Origin: Scenedesmus sp. ARA3
Taxonomy: Eukaryota; Chlorophyta; Chlorophyceae; Sphaeropleales; Scenedesmaceae
DNA length: 64,000 nucleotides
Direction of reading: 5' to 3'
NCBI GenBank assembly: GCA_004335835.1
Contig: RWJK01001501.1
Span: 1-64,000, forward strand
Position 1 is the first letter of the stretch, and each line of letters starts with the position of its first letter. Shown here piece by piece: positions 21,912 to 34,600 of this stretch. Below the pieces are notes generated by a model. That model did no database searches, was not told the DNA's origin, and saw only the letters and a program-made list of their open reading frames with translations. Both the position numbers and the translations under genes were made by a program.

Positions 21912-24618
21912 ATGGCGCTTATGTCTGGACCCACGTACGGGGCAGTCAACCAGATGCCTTCTGACAAAGAGCGCCGCATCAATGTTCACTTTCGCATCCC
22001 CTACATGACAAAGTGGGGCCAGAGCATCGTGGTGACAGGCACAGGTGCGCTGCACAGCAGGTTGCAGCAAACACTCAGCACTGTCAGTAGTTCCTGCCGG
22101 TTTGGTCATCCAGCGCAACAGCACACCTGGCAGCAGCAGCAGGAGCACCAGGAGCCACGATTCTGGATGTCGTCAGTGACAGATTGTGCTTCAGCAGCCA
22201 TACCGCAGGTGAAGACAGCAGCAATCAGCATGTGTTGTCCTGCTGACGCGCTGCGCGGCATCTGCCGCTGCTGCTTGCAGGAGCGCTGCTGGGTAACATG
22301 AATTACTCAAAGGGTGTGACCCTCAAGTGTCACCATGAGAAGGACTCTCTGGTGTGGGAGGGGCTTGTCAGCCTGCCATGGCAGCCCTGCTACAAGTACA
22401 AGTGAGACGCCAGCAGCAGCAGCGAGAAGTGCAGCAGCAGCAGCTCCACCAGCAATGGCAATGCTTGGGCAGCAGCTTGTAGCGTGGTGGGAATGCTGCT
22501 GGGGTCAACCGAAGCAAAGCAGATGCTGCAGATGTCACTGTTGTCCTGCAGCTGTGTGCGCTAATCAGCTGCTCAAAGAGCTAGCCATCTTTCTGCCGTC
22601 AAATTTAGGTCAACTCATCGTCAACGTTTGGTCAGACTCTGGTCAAACTCTGGCCAAACTCTGGTCAAAGTCCACCGCGCCGCTGCGCTTGACCTGTGCT
22701 GCCCTGCAGGTATGCGCTGGTGAGCCAGGAGGACGGGCAGCAGGTGGTTGATGGCGAGGAGCTGATGGAGCACACGCTGCTGCTGCATGAGGGCCTGGGG
22801 CACGGTGATGTTGTGGAGGTGGCGGACACCTGGTGCGACAGGAGCTACCCGGGCAGCATCCTTTCCAGCAGCGCATTCACAAAGGTGCGTGGCGGTGGAA
22901 AATTGGTGGTATGGGTGTGTAAGACAAGCATGGTGTGTGCATGGTGGGTTCCCGCATGTGCAGCAGCAGCCGTTGCATGTGGCTGTAGTGGGCGTGAGCA
23001 GCAGAGAGCAGCTCACAAGCTCTGGCAGGAGCAAGCCTGTGCGTCCTGCAAGGTGATCTGGTGGAGGTGGCAGACACCTGGTGCAACAGGAGCTACCCTG
23101 GCAGCATCCTTTCCAGCAGCGCGTTCACAAAGGTGCGTGGCGGTGGAAAATTGGTGGTATGGGTGTGTAGGACAAGCATGGTGTGTGCATGGTGGGTTCC
23201 CGCATGTGCAGCAGCAGCTGTTGCATGTGGCTGCAGTGGGCGTGAGTAGCACAGAGCAGCTCACAAGCTCTGGCAGGAGCAAGCCTGTGTGTCCTGCAAG
23301 GTGATGTTGTGGAGGTGGCGGACACCTGGTGCGACAGGAGCTACCCTGGCAGCATCCTGTCCAGCAGCGCGTTCACAAAGGTGCGCTGCAGTTTGGAGTT
23401 GTTGTTGTTGATGGGCTTCAGCCTGCTGCGGAGCAGGTGTGGTGGGCAAGTTGATGGAGCTGTGTGTTTTCGGCGGGCAGCAGCTGTTGCATGTTGCGTA
23501 AGTATCACAGTGGTGTTGATGGGAGCAAGCACAGGCCTCTTTAAAGCAGGTGCACGAGCAGAAGTCCTGCTGTCCTGCAAGAACCTGCAGCGGCTCCTGC
23601 AAGGGTTGGCAACAACAGTGACAGGTTATAGCTACACCTACCAGCAATTCTGGCTTGACTGTGGTTGCTACGAATGCACAGCTGCCGCCACCATTGACTC
23701 ACCACACCATGCTCTGTTCATTCGTGGCTGCCCTTGCCGCACAACCATGCAGGTTATTCGCCAGCACAAGCAGATGCGCTCCGGCGGGCGGGCGCCGCAG
23801 CAGCAGCCTGCAGTGGGCGAGGCAGTGGTCCGCTTCCAGGTCATGGACTGGATGCTTGAGGATGGCCAGGTCATCTGTGTGACTGGCAGCATCCCGCAGC
23901 TTGGGATGTGGCAGCAGGACCAGATGCTGCCGCTGACAGGTGGGTTTGAATAAGGCAGCTGGCTGGGGCGGAGCTGGCTCAGCTGTTGGGCTTGGGTTGG
24001 CGCAGCTGGGATGTTTGCAGCGGCTTGTAGGGTGTAGCAGACCAAGGGTGCTGCTCATGCCTCTAAGGCAGCTGGCTGGGGTTGAGGTGGCTGAGCTGTA
24101 CCTCTGCTGTTTGCTGCTGTTGTCCTTGCAGAAACGGACACGCCCTGCTGGCAGGGTGAAATACGCGTGCCGTACAGCGCGTTTGCATTCACGTACAAGT
24201 ACGCAGTGATCTCAAGGTCACAGGCGGCGGCAGCAGCAGCAGCGGCGGCGGCGGCAGCAGCAGGCAGTGCAGCAGCAGCAGATGGCAGCGGCGTCGCTTC
24301 ACCGCCGGGCGCTGGCAGCAGCGTTAGTAGCCCGGTGCGGGCTCCAGTGGTAGCAGCAGCAGCAGCAGCAGACATGGCAGCTGGCAACGGACCTGCAGCA
24401 GCAGCAGCAGGCGGTCCTGCTGTGTTAGATGGCCAGCTGGCAGGACTTAACATCAGCAGCAACGGCCCAGTAACACATCTAGGCGGCAGCAGCCCCGGCG
24501 GCGGGCCGCCAGCAGCAGCAGCAGGCAGCCCAGATCCGGGGCTCGCTGGCGGCATAGGCCCTGCAGCAGCAGGCGCAGCAGCAGCTGGGTATCTAGCGGC
24601 GATGCCGCCGCCGCCACC

Positions 24619-24649
<31 letters not shown>

Positions 24650-26497
24650 GGCAGTCCTGGCATTAGCGCCATCTTCCGCAATGCTACCAGCACGCTGCTG
24701 GAAGCTGGGGAGCCGCGTGTGTGCAGGTGGGACTGGGGTTGAGGGTTTTTGTCACACAGCGCCGCAGCATGCGTCATTTTCTATGCGCTTTGTTGCGTTG
24801 CTGGCGCCAGCGCCTTTCTGGCTCCTTGCAAACACCCACAGCAGACGCAATTAGCCTAGTGGTGACGGCTGAATGGCAAAACACTAGTATTCACATCACC
24901 TTTGTCTGCAACTGATTGTTTGTGCCTGCTATGTTTGCTTGCTGCTGCTTGCCACGCAGCCCTCCGCTGTCTGGCGCTGCCTCCATGGGCGCGCCAGCAG
25001 TGGTGGTGCGCCACGAGGCTTGTGCACGAACCACAGCATAAGCAAGCCGCCAAGATGCCAAACGATTGACACATGTCGGTTGACCTTCTGATAACATGCT
25101 GCTCATTTGCCGTTCACTTTCTGCACCTGTTTTACTTCCTCCCTGCAGCCTGCCGCTGTCTGGTGCGGCCTCCATGGGTGCCCCAGCAGTCGTGGTGCGC
25201 CACGACGGCTTTGTTCGCCGCGACAAGCTGTGGCGGGGTGCCGGGCTGGCGCTGCCGGTGTTTGCTGCGCGCACACGCAACAGCGTGGGCGTGGGCGAGT
25301 TTCTGGACCTGCTGCAGCTGGTGGACTTTGCGGATACAGCAGGCATGCGGCTGCTGCAGGTGCGATGGTCTGAGTTTGTTGTTTGGAATGTGATGGTTAT
25401 TGCGCATGGCACACGTGTAGCTGTGTCTTGTGTTTGTACTTGCACTTGCATGCTTGTGAGCTGGTTGGATCGTGACCAAGGGTGGGGTTGGTGGGCGAGT
25501 TCCTGGACCTGCTGCAGCTGGTGGACTTTTGCTGATACAGCAGGCATGCGGCTGCTGCAGGTGCGCTGCTTGTTACATGTGGGTGTATGTTGGCTGTGGC
25601 TGTTTGTGTTTTACAAAATATTCAAAATCGACCTGCATGAACATGTCCCTGCGCCAGGCATGAACCCTGCACTGCAAGTATGCACAAGCGTTGCCGTGGC
25701 TGTGCTGCTGCGGGACATCGAGAGCGGACAGTCCCATGTGCTTCCTGGCACCATCTAAAACAGCGGCTGCGCTGCTGTGGAAATCAAACATTGCAGGTGC
25801 TGCCTGTCAACGACACGTGCGTGTACAACATGTGGTGGGACAGCTACCCCTACAGCAGCGTGTCGGTGCACGCGCTGCACCCGCAGTACGTCGCGCTGCG
25901 CGCCACGCTGGACGACCTGCCTGGCCACCAGATGCCCACAGACATTGCAGCAGAGATTGAGGCGGCGCGGGTGAGTTCAACGTTTCTTGACCTGTATTAT
26001 CACATGTTTTCGTGTATTTCAAGGTACACGAGAGGGATACAACTCATTGTATTGTGCAGCAAAGGCGCAAACAGCACACCCACACAAGGGCGCAGTATTG
26101 TCAAGCTTCAATGAGCCACTGCTAGGCATGCATACAGCAGCACCCGTGACCTCAACCTGCTGCACAACTAGAGCCGCAGCTCGCAAATACCACTGCAGGT
26201 TCTCTGTCGTTGTATTTTAGCAGTATCAAGCATCGACGCTGGTACGCAGCTGCTCTATGATTTCTGCTTGGCCCGCCGCCCGCCCCACTGCCTGGTCTGG
26301 TCACGCCATGGCCACTGCTGCTGGAGGCAACAAAAGCTGCCAGGTCAAGAGCATGTATTGTATGTGGCCGCTGCTGCTGCTGCTGCTGCTGCTGTTTGTC
26401 AGGTGGCGCTGCACTTGGAGTCGGTTGACTACAAGGCCACAATGGCTGCTAAGCTGCAGCTGCTAGTGAGCTCAAGTGGGGTGGCTGCTGCTGCTGC

Positions 26498-26530
<33 letters not shown>

Positions 26531-27922
26531 GCCAGGTGGCGCTGGACTTGGAGTCAGTTGACTATGAGGCCACACTGGCTGCTAAGCTGCGGCTGTGCAG
26601 GCGCATCTTTGACGTGGCTGGGCACAAGAGCCTGCAGACGCAGGCCTACAAGGTGCGGAGAGAGAGATAGGGAGGTAGTGCCGCACAGCGGAGCGCAGTA
26701 CTGCGCTCTGCACAAGTGCGCACAGCCTTGCGTGCTTGCTGGTTGGAGTGCTGTGGGTTGTGCTGTCGCATGTGCTGCAAAGCTGCTGCTAGTGATGATG
26801 GCGATAGTGCTCACAATGATACAAACACGGTAAGCAGTGTAAGGCTGGTTAAGATTGGCGTCTGCTTTCTCTTCAGAGATGTAATGCTGCCCCGCGCTGC
26901 GTCAGCTTCGCAGCATGCGCTGAGCACCGCTGCGGCTGGCACCTCTTCCCAACTGCCGCCTCTTACTGCTGCTGCTGCTGCTGCTGGTGCTGCCGCTGCT
27001 GCAGGAGTGGTTTGCTGCCAGCGAGCACTGGCTGGTGCCCTACGCTGTCTTCTGCTTCCTGCGGGACCTCTTCGGCACCGCGGAGCACTGGCGCTGGGGC
27101 GTCATGGCACAGCCCAGTGAGCAGCTGCTGGCTGACATCACTTCTCCTCAGAAGGAGTGGCACGCCAGCATCCTGTGCTGCTACTGGCTGCAGTACCAGC
27201 TGCACCGGCAGCTGCGGCAGGTGGGCTGCTTCGGCCCAGATGCAGTGGGCACATAGCAGGGGCTGTTCATCTAGTGCAGCAGGGATAGCTGCAGTATCAG
27301 CTGCACCGGCAGCTGTGGCAGGTGGGCACACTTCTGCTTTTGCCCTTGAGCGCGCTTCTAGTAGGGGCAGCTCATCTAATATGGCAGAGATGGGCTGCTA
27401 CTGGCTGCAGTACCAGCTGCACCGGCAGCTGCGGCAGGTGGGCACACTGGCTGCTTTGGCCCAGATGCAGCGGGCATGCAGTAGGGGCTGCTCATCTAGG
27501 CTGCAGCCCTGCAGCGGGCATGTATGCAGTACCAGCTGCACCGGCAGCTGCGGCAGGTGGGCGCGTCCGCTGCTTTGACCCAAAGGCAGCGGGCATGCAG
27601 TAGGGGCTGCTTCTGGCTGCTGTAACAGCCGCAGCGGCAGTGGGGGCAGGTGCTACTGATGGCTGCGCTGACGCATGCAGCCGGCAGCAGTGCCGTACCA
27701 GACGAGCTCTATCATGCAGGCGTGTGAGTAGACATGTGTGTGCGCAAGGCTGAGGTCTATGCTGGTTGGTGTCAGGCTTGAATGCTGCACTCAGTTTTTG
27801 ACACGTGCTGCAGGTGGCGCATGCGCTGCTTGCACTGGGTGGCGTGCCTGTGATGTGCCTATCTGTGCTGACGCTGTTCTACGCGTTGCTGCCGCTGCTG
27901 CTGCTGCTGCTGCTGCTGCTGC

Positions 27923-28018
<96 letters not shown>

Positions 28019-28587
28019 AGGTATCGGTGTATGCGGCCAGCCGGCGTGTGGTGCTGAAGGGTGACCTGCCCATTGGCGTAGACAAGCGCAGCGTGGACAC
28101 ATGGATGGAGGTGAGGCGGCAATCTTTACCAACACTGCAATCAGTTGTTGAACACACCCTGACACCAATGCTAATGCGGACACTTGGGTGAATGTGGCTT
28201 CGATCATTGCAGCGAGGCACACAAGTTTTTATGCAGCCCTGACACCAATGCTAGTGTGGACACATGCATGGAGGTGAGGCGGGCGCTCATGGCTACTGTA
28301 TCACGCCACTATTTAAGCCTTGTAATCCTCGTTCAAAACGCTGCTGCCGCTGCATGCATGACCTGCACATGGCCGGTGGCTTGCACCGCCCTCACCGCTG
28401 GTGCCGCAGCCGCACCTGTTACTGCAACAAACAAAGGACAAACACATGGGCCATTCGCCTTGTACAACACCTAAATTTGAGGCTGCTGCTGCTGCCCCTC
28501 GATACTTGCGTTGCTGCGGCTGCAGCCGCACCTGTTCCGCATGGACAAGTCCACAGGGCAGCCCTCCTTGACCAACATCTAAAAGAC

Positions 28588-28622
<35 letters not shown>

Positions 28623-31600
28623 TTTCATCACTTGCTGCACCCGCCGGGTCACAGCCGCACCTGTTCCGCATGGACAAGTCCACGGGCAGCCCGCCCGACT
28701 TCTTCGACCCCAACGGCCAGAACTGGGGCTTCCCCACCTACAACTGGGAGGCCATGGCCGAGCAGGGCTACGCGTGGTGAGCGTGGTGCCTGGGTGTGCT
28801 AGGGCTGGGGATAGCCAGACAGTAAATCATGCCCAGGGCATGACGTTATGCCATTAGCAACGTATATGTCTCGGAAATGCTCAATACGCTGCTCAGCTCC
28901 ACCCCTTGTCTGCACACACATGCCTGAGCTCAGCAGTGCACCCATATTCAAACCTACAGTAACAGTGCAGTCAGCCTTGCTTGAAAACCTGCATTAAAGC
29001 ATTGCTTTCACCACCTTCTCCATTGCACCCCAAAATCTGCCAGGTGAATTACGCTGCTGGGCCACCTGGTTCGGTACTTTGTGGCCCTGTCCAAACCGTG
29101 CAGATCAGCAAACCCTGCTTAAACAGGCCTGCTGTAACCGCATGCCTGCTTCCGCGCTTGCTCCACAGGTGGAAGTCGCGGCTGGGCCACCTGGGTCAGT
29201 ACTTTGCTGCGTACCGCATCGACCACATCCTGGGCTTCTGCAGGATCTGGGAGATCCCGGGAGACTGCGCCACAGGTGCGGCTACAGGCTTGGACGCATT
29301 TCATAGTATGTACGGTGAACGGTGTTGCACAGCAACCCCAATGCACCAGCAACCCAGCCATGTGGACACCACCTGACTGCTGCTGCTGGTGTGCTGTTGT
29401 ACGATGTCTTTTCAAACGTTGCTTTGTGCGTCCACAGGCCTGCTGGGCTGCCTCCCGCCCAGCATGCCTGTCACGGTCAGGGACCTGCTGCTGACGTAAC
29501 TGCTGCCGCCGCTGCTGCCGCCGCTGCTGCCGCCGCTGCTGCTGCTGCTGCTGCTGCTTCTGCAGGCCTGCTGGGCTACTTCCGGCCCAGCATACCCGTC
29601 ACTGTGAAGGACCTGGAGGCTCGGGGCATGGCTGGCGCTGACACACTGGAGCGACTCACGGGTGAGGCTGGCGTGGCATCAGTGCACAAATATCACGCAA
29701 ACCTCAGAGCTGTAGTGCCTGTAGTGCCTGTAGCTTGATAGATGTTACCGAGACACTGGAGCGGCTCATGGGTGAGGCTGCTGGCATCAGTGCATTGTAA
29801 CGACATAGAGCTGTAGTGCTTGCGGCTTGATAGGTGTTTCCAACGCAGGTGGTGCTGCTCACCCCTGAGCTGCATTTCCGATATCCCCCAATCAGCCGTG
29901 TTTTGCCTGCACATATGCATGTACTGCGCAGCCGCAGAGCCGCACGTGACGCGGGCCCTGCTGCGCAAGCTCTACGACTCTATTCCATTCATTTAAATAA
30001 TACACTCAAAATATCAATGCTGTACATGCATTGCCGCAGAGCCGTACGTGACCAAGGCGCTGCTGCGCAAGCTGTTTGGGCCGGAGCTTGCTGCTGAGGC
30101 TGCTGCGCGCTACTTCATCGAGGGCCAGGGGCCGGGCGGCTACCGCTTCAGGCCCGAGTACTACAGCGAGAAGGTGCGGCTGGTGTCCAAGAACATAAGA
30201 TTTGTTTGGTGTTATTGTGGTTGTTGACGTTGTTAGGCTGCACCTGGCAGTGTGATCAGGTTCAGAGCCGAGTACTACAGCGAGAAGGTGCGGCAGGCGT
30301 TCAATAGAGTGTGCAGTACAGGCAGACCGATCAGGCGCCTGGAGATTTCAGTATCTTCAGCAACTTGGCGGCAAGCTTGCGTCCCTGCATGTGCGCTGCT
30401 TCTTGGTGGCATGCCATGCCTGCAGCTCCGCGTGCAACCACCCCGCAGCACTATTTCCTTATTGCTGTCAAACACATCTCACAAGCACTCCACCTGCGCC
30501 GGACTCCCTGCTCTTGGCCAGTACGCGTGCGCTTATCTGACTTGTGGTAATGTACCGGCGTGGGTCAGAGCTTGCCTTTCAACATACTTTGACTTCACCA
30601 ACGTGACCACACAGCACACTGACGTGGCCTGGCTGTTGCCGCAGGTGCTGTGGGAGATGAAGGCGCGCCCGGGCTCACCAGAATGGCTGGTGCAGGAAAC
30701 CCAAACCCTTCGCAAGGGGCTGCTGGCGCTGCGGCAGAACCTGCTGCTGGTCACAGATCCGGAGCACCCCGGGCGGCTGTACCCGCGGTTCGGGCTGATG
30801 GGCAGTGCAAGCTACAAGGAGCTGTCGGATGCAGGCTGGCGGTCAGCGCTGGCTCAGCTGCATGACGACTACTTCTACAAGTGAGGCAGAGGCTCGGGAG
30901 TGGGGTGGTTTGTGTGTTTCAGGAGTGCTTTTGATGGGTGAGGGGCCTTAGGTTTGTGGGGCTGGTGCAGGCTGTGTGTTGCTCCGAGTGTCTTGGGCTT
31001 GCAGCTGGCGTTCAGTGGCTGCAGAGGTTGCGGATTGCAGCTGGCTGGCTGTGTGTTGATAGGCAGTGCAAGCTACAAGGAGCTGCCGGATGCGGGGTGG
31101 CGGTCAGCACTGGCACAGCTGCACGACGACTACTTCTACAAGTAAGCACGGTGACAATGANNNNNNNNNNNNNNNNNNNNNNNNNNNNNNNNNNNNNNNN
31201 NNNNNNNNNNNNNNNNNNNNNNNNNNNNNNNNNNNNNNNNNNNNNNNNNNNNNNNNNNNNNNNNNNNNNNNNNNNNNNNNNNNNNNNNNNNNNNNNNNNN
31301 NNNNNNNNNNNNNNNNNNNNNNNNNNNNNNNNNNNNNNNNNNNNNNNNNNNNNNNNNNNNNNNNNNNNNNNNACGACGACTACTTCTACAAGTAAGCACG
31401 GTGACAATGAGGCGGTTTGTGTGGGTTTCAGGAGTGTTTCAAGGGTGTGGGGGCTTAGGGCTGCTGTGGGCAGGGTGTCGGTTTATGGGTTTTGGGCTTG
31501 CGGCTGGCGTTCAGCGGCTGCAGAGGGTGTGAGGTTGCAGCTGGCTGTGTGTTGATAGGCAGTGCAAGCTACAAGGAGCTGCCAGATGCGGGGTGGCGGT

Positions 31601-34600
31601 CAGCGCTGGCTCAGCTGCACGACGACTACTTCTACAAGTAAGCATGTGCTTTGTGTGGGGTGGTTTGTGCGTGGTAGAGGCAGGGATGTGGGTGACAGCG
31701 TTGGCCGTCAGCAACTGCAATTATGCTGGCCAGCAGAATCCCTGCTGCTCTGCGGAGGCCCTGACACTACTGCCGTTGCCCCTGCGCTGCTGCTGCTGCT
31801 GCTGCTGCTGCCAGGCGCCACGATGCGCTGTGGCGGGCGCAGGCGCTGAAGACGCTGCCGGCGCTGATGGCTGCCTGCGACATGCTCATCTGCGGGGAGG
31901 ACCTGGGCTTCGTGCCGGCCTGCCTGCCGCCTGTCATGCACGTGAGCGCTGCTTTTTCTGCCACGACTCAAGTGCGCTGCGCCAGATGCATTATCAGTGC
32001 GGGCCTGCCTGACGCCCGTCGTGCACATGAGCGCTGACACGCACCGCGCTTGCATGCATATGTGCTGTGCTATTTGCATCATCTCAAAACTGCGGGGAGG
32101 ACTTGGGCTTCGTGCCGGCCGCCTGCCTTCAATCATGCACGTGAGCGCTGTGTTTCGTCGCAGCCGTACGCCACGTGCAGCGCACTGCGGCCTTGCACAC
32201 CTTGTCAATGTCAATGGCCCGGGTCCAGCAGCAGCAGGTCCGCAGCATCTGTGTGGCCAGTGTCCCTCACGATGCACATCAGCGGTGTGTCGCGGGTGTC
32301 ATCTGGTGTGTCATCCTTGTTCACATCAATGTGACACCGCTGAAGTGCATTTTGAGGGGCACCGGCCACACAGATGCTGCGCACCAGCTGCTGCTGGCGC
32401 CGGGTGTTGTTGATCCAAGTAGCTGCCTGTTTTGCATCAATGTATGCACACAGGTCCTCCTTGTTGATGGTTGGTCCCTCTGTAGGTCAGCCTGATGAGA
32501 TTGCTGCGTTGATTGGTTGATATGGGTTCTATTGTTCACGTAAGCACGCCTTATGCACGGCATCAACAGAGTCGCAGCAACCAAGCAGTGCGTCTTAACG
32601 TTGCATTGCATGCCTGAGCAACTGTCACTCTCGGTTGTATGCCCACTGCAGGAGCTGGGCCTGATCGGGCTGCGCATCCAGCGCTTGCCCAGCTCGTTCA
32701 ATAACCACGCTGCGTTGTCAATGAGTGCAGCCGTGTGCCGCGTGTTGCTGCAGGGAGCTGGGCCTCATTGGGCTGCGCAACATCACAGGGACGCCAAGCA
32801 TTGCTTCTTGAAGTTATGCAGCGTCCTAAACTTTCCTGTTGTGTGCTGCTGCAGGAGTTGGGCCTGATCGGGCTGCGCATCCAGCGCATGCCCAGCTCCC
32901 CGGGAGTGGAGTTCAACAACCCCGCCACATACCCCTACCTTTCAGTGGCGTCGCCATCCTGCCACGACGTGTCGCCGCTGCGGGCATGGTGAGCGGCACA
33001 CATCTACACTATGCATTTGCCTTTGTTTTTCCGAGTCCAAGAGCCGTCTCAAATGAATGTGTCCTTGTGCACATGACAGCATATGCGCTTTGCAGTTGGC
33101 TTGTCTCGTTGCTGTTGTTCAGGCCCAACAGCTCCTGCGCTGCAGCTGCTTGTGCAAGCACATAACAATGATTGCAGCGCTGCTCAGCACCGTGCCCCTG
33201 CCATGTTCTGCCCAGCCCACTGCATGTTGTTACATTCGTCATTACATCTGTTATGTAACATATGATGTTATGTTTTGTGTCATATGACAGGTACGAGGAG
33301 GACCCGGAGCGCCGTGAGCGCTTCTACTACAGCATGCTGGGCTGTGGCGGCAGCCCGCCTGAGTCTGCCTGCCCCGAGGTGGCGCGCCTGGTGGTGCAGC
33401 AGCACTTCAACTGCCCTAGCGTGTGGTGCATCCTGCCGCTGCAGGTGGGTTTATAATTTTGTTGTTGCTGGTGTGGATTTGGGTTGAGGTGGGTATAGCT
33501 GTGGTGGCAGCACTTCAACTGCCCCAGCGTGTGGTGCATCCTGCCGCTGCAGGTGGATTCTATGAATCTGTTGTTGCTGGTGTGGGTTTCGGTTAAGGTG
33601 GGTATAGCTGTGCGCAGCAGCACTTCAACTGCCCCAGCGTGTGGTGCATCCTGCCGCTGCAGGTGGGTGCAGCCGCGTTTGTGTGCGTGCGACTAAGTGT
33701 TCGTGCGTAGGGTGGGTGTAGCTGTGCGCAGCCGCACTTTGACTGCCCCAGCGTGTGGTGCATCCTGCCGCTGCAGGTGCTTGTGTGTTGGTTTGGGTGT
33801 GGGTGTAGGTGCGGTGTGGGTGTTGTGCGGGCGGGGGGGGGTTGCTTGCACAGGAGTTGCACAATGTAGTTGCATATGCCTTGCATAGCGTGTGTGTTGA
33901 GCACGCATAAGCTGCCGAGTGTGCCTAGCTGTTGAAACCACACGCACGAGAGAGGTCCGCTGGTTACTTTGTTGACATGCCTCTGCTGCTGCCGCTGTAT
34001 CACGCTGTGTGCAGGACGTGTTTGCGCTGATGCCGCGCTACAGCCAGCGCCCGGCCAAGGAGGAGACCATCAACGACCCCACAGTGACCAAGCACTACTG
34101 GCGCTACAGGTGCGAGATCTGATGAACAACTGGCTACAGGGGGGTACAGGGGGATGAACCTGCTATAGAGGGATGAACAACTGGCTACAGGGGGGTGCTG
34201 TAAACATGTGGCGGCAGGCACATGCTGCTGGCTGTCGCCACGCACTACTGGCGCTACAGGGGCGGACGGGTGTTGGGTTTGATGTTGGAGCAGCGGGTGG
34301 CATGGACAGAAGTTATGTATTTGGTATCAGCTACATGCTGATGACAACAGCTGCAGCTTCCCTGCTTGCTTGCATGCTTGATTGCTCGGCTGTCCAGCAT
34401 GCTTATCACTGGCTGGCAAGCGTTTGAGCAATCATACATCTGCCTCCCTGCCTGCCTGCTGCGTCGTGCTGCAAGATGCACATGTGTGTGGAGGGCATGT
34501 TAGCCTCTTTTGTGGGCATGCAGGATGCGCATGTCAATGCTCACTGCTTGCTGTGAGCCACCGATGTGCGCTAAACTGTCATGGTGCAAATGCCTCGCTG

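Noticed and set aside
27805..28191. Poly-Leu, poly-Ala and poly-Gln open frames across 27890-28020
   Set aside because: All six frames are open through a pure CTG run. The run is intronic in DPE2 and ends at the exon 10 acceptor.
30938..31555. Open frames running through the N stretch
   Set aside because: Continuity comes from undetermined bases and repeat copies; the real exon 15 ends at 30880.
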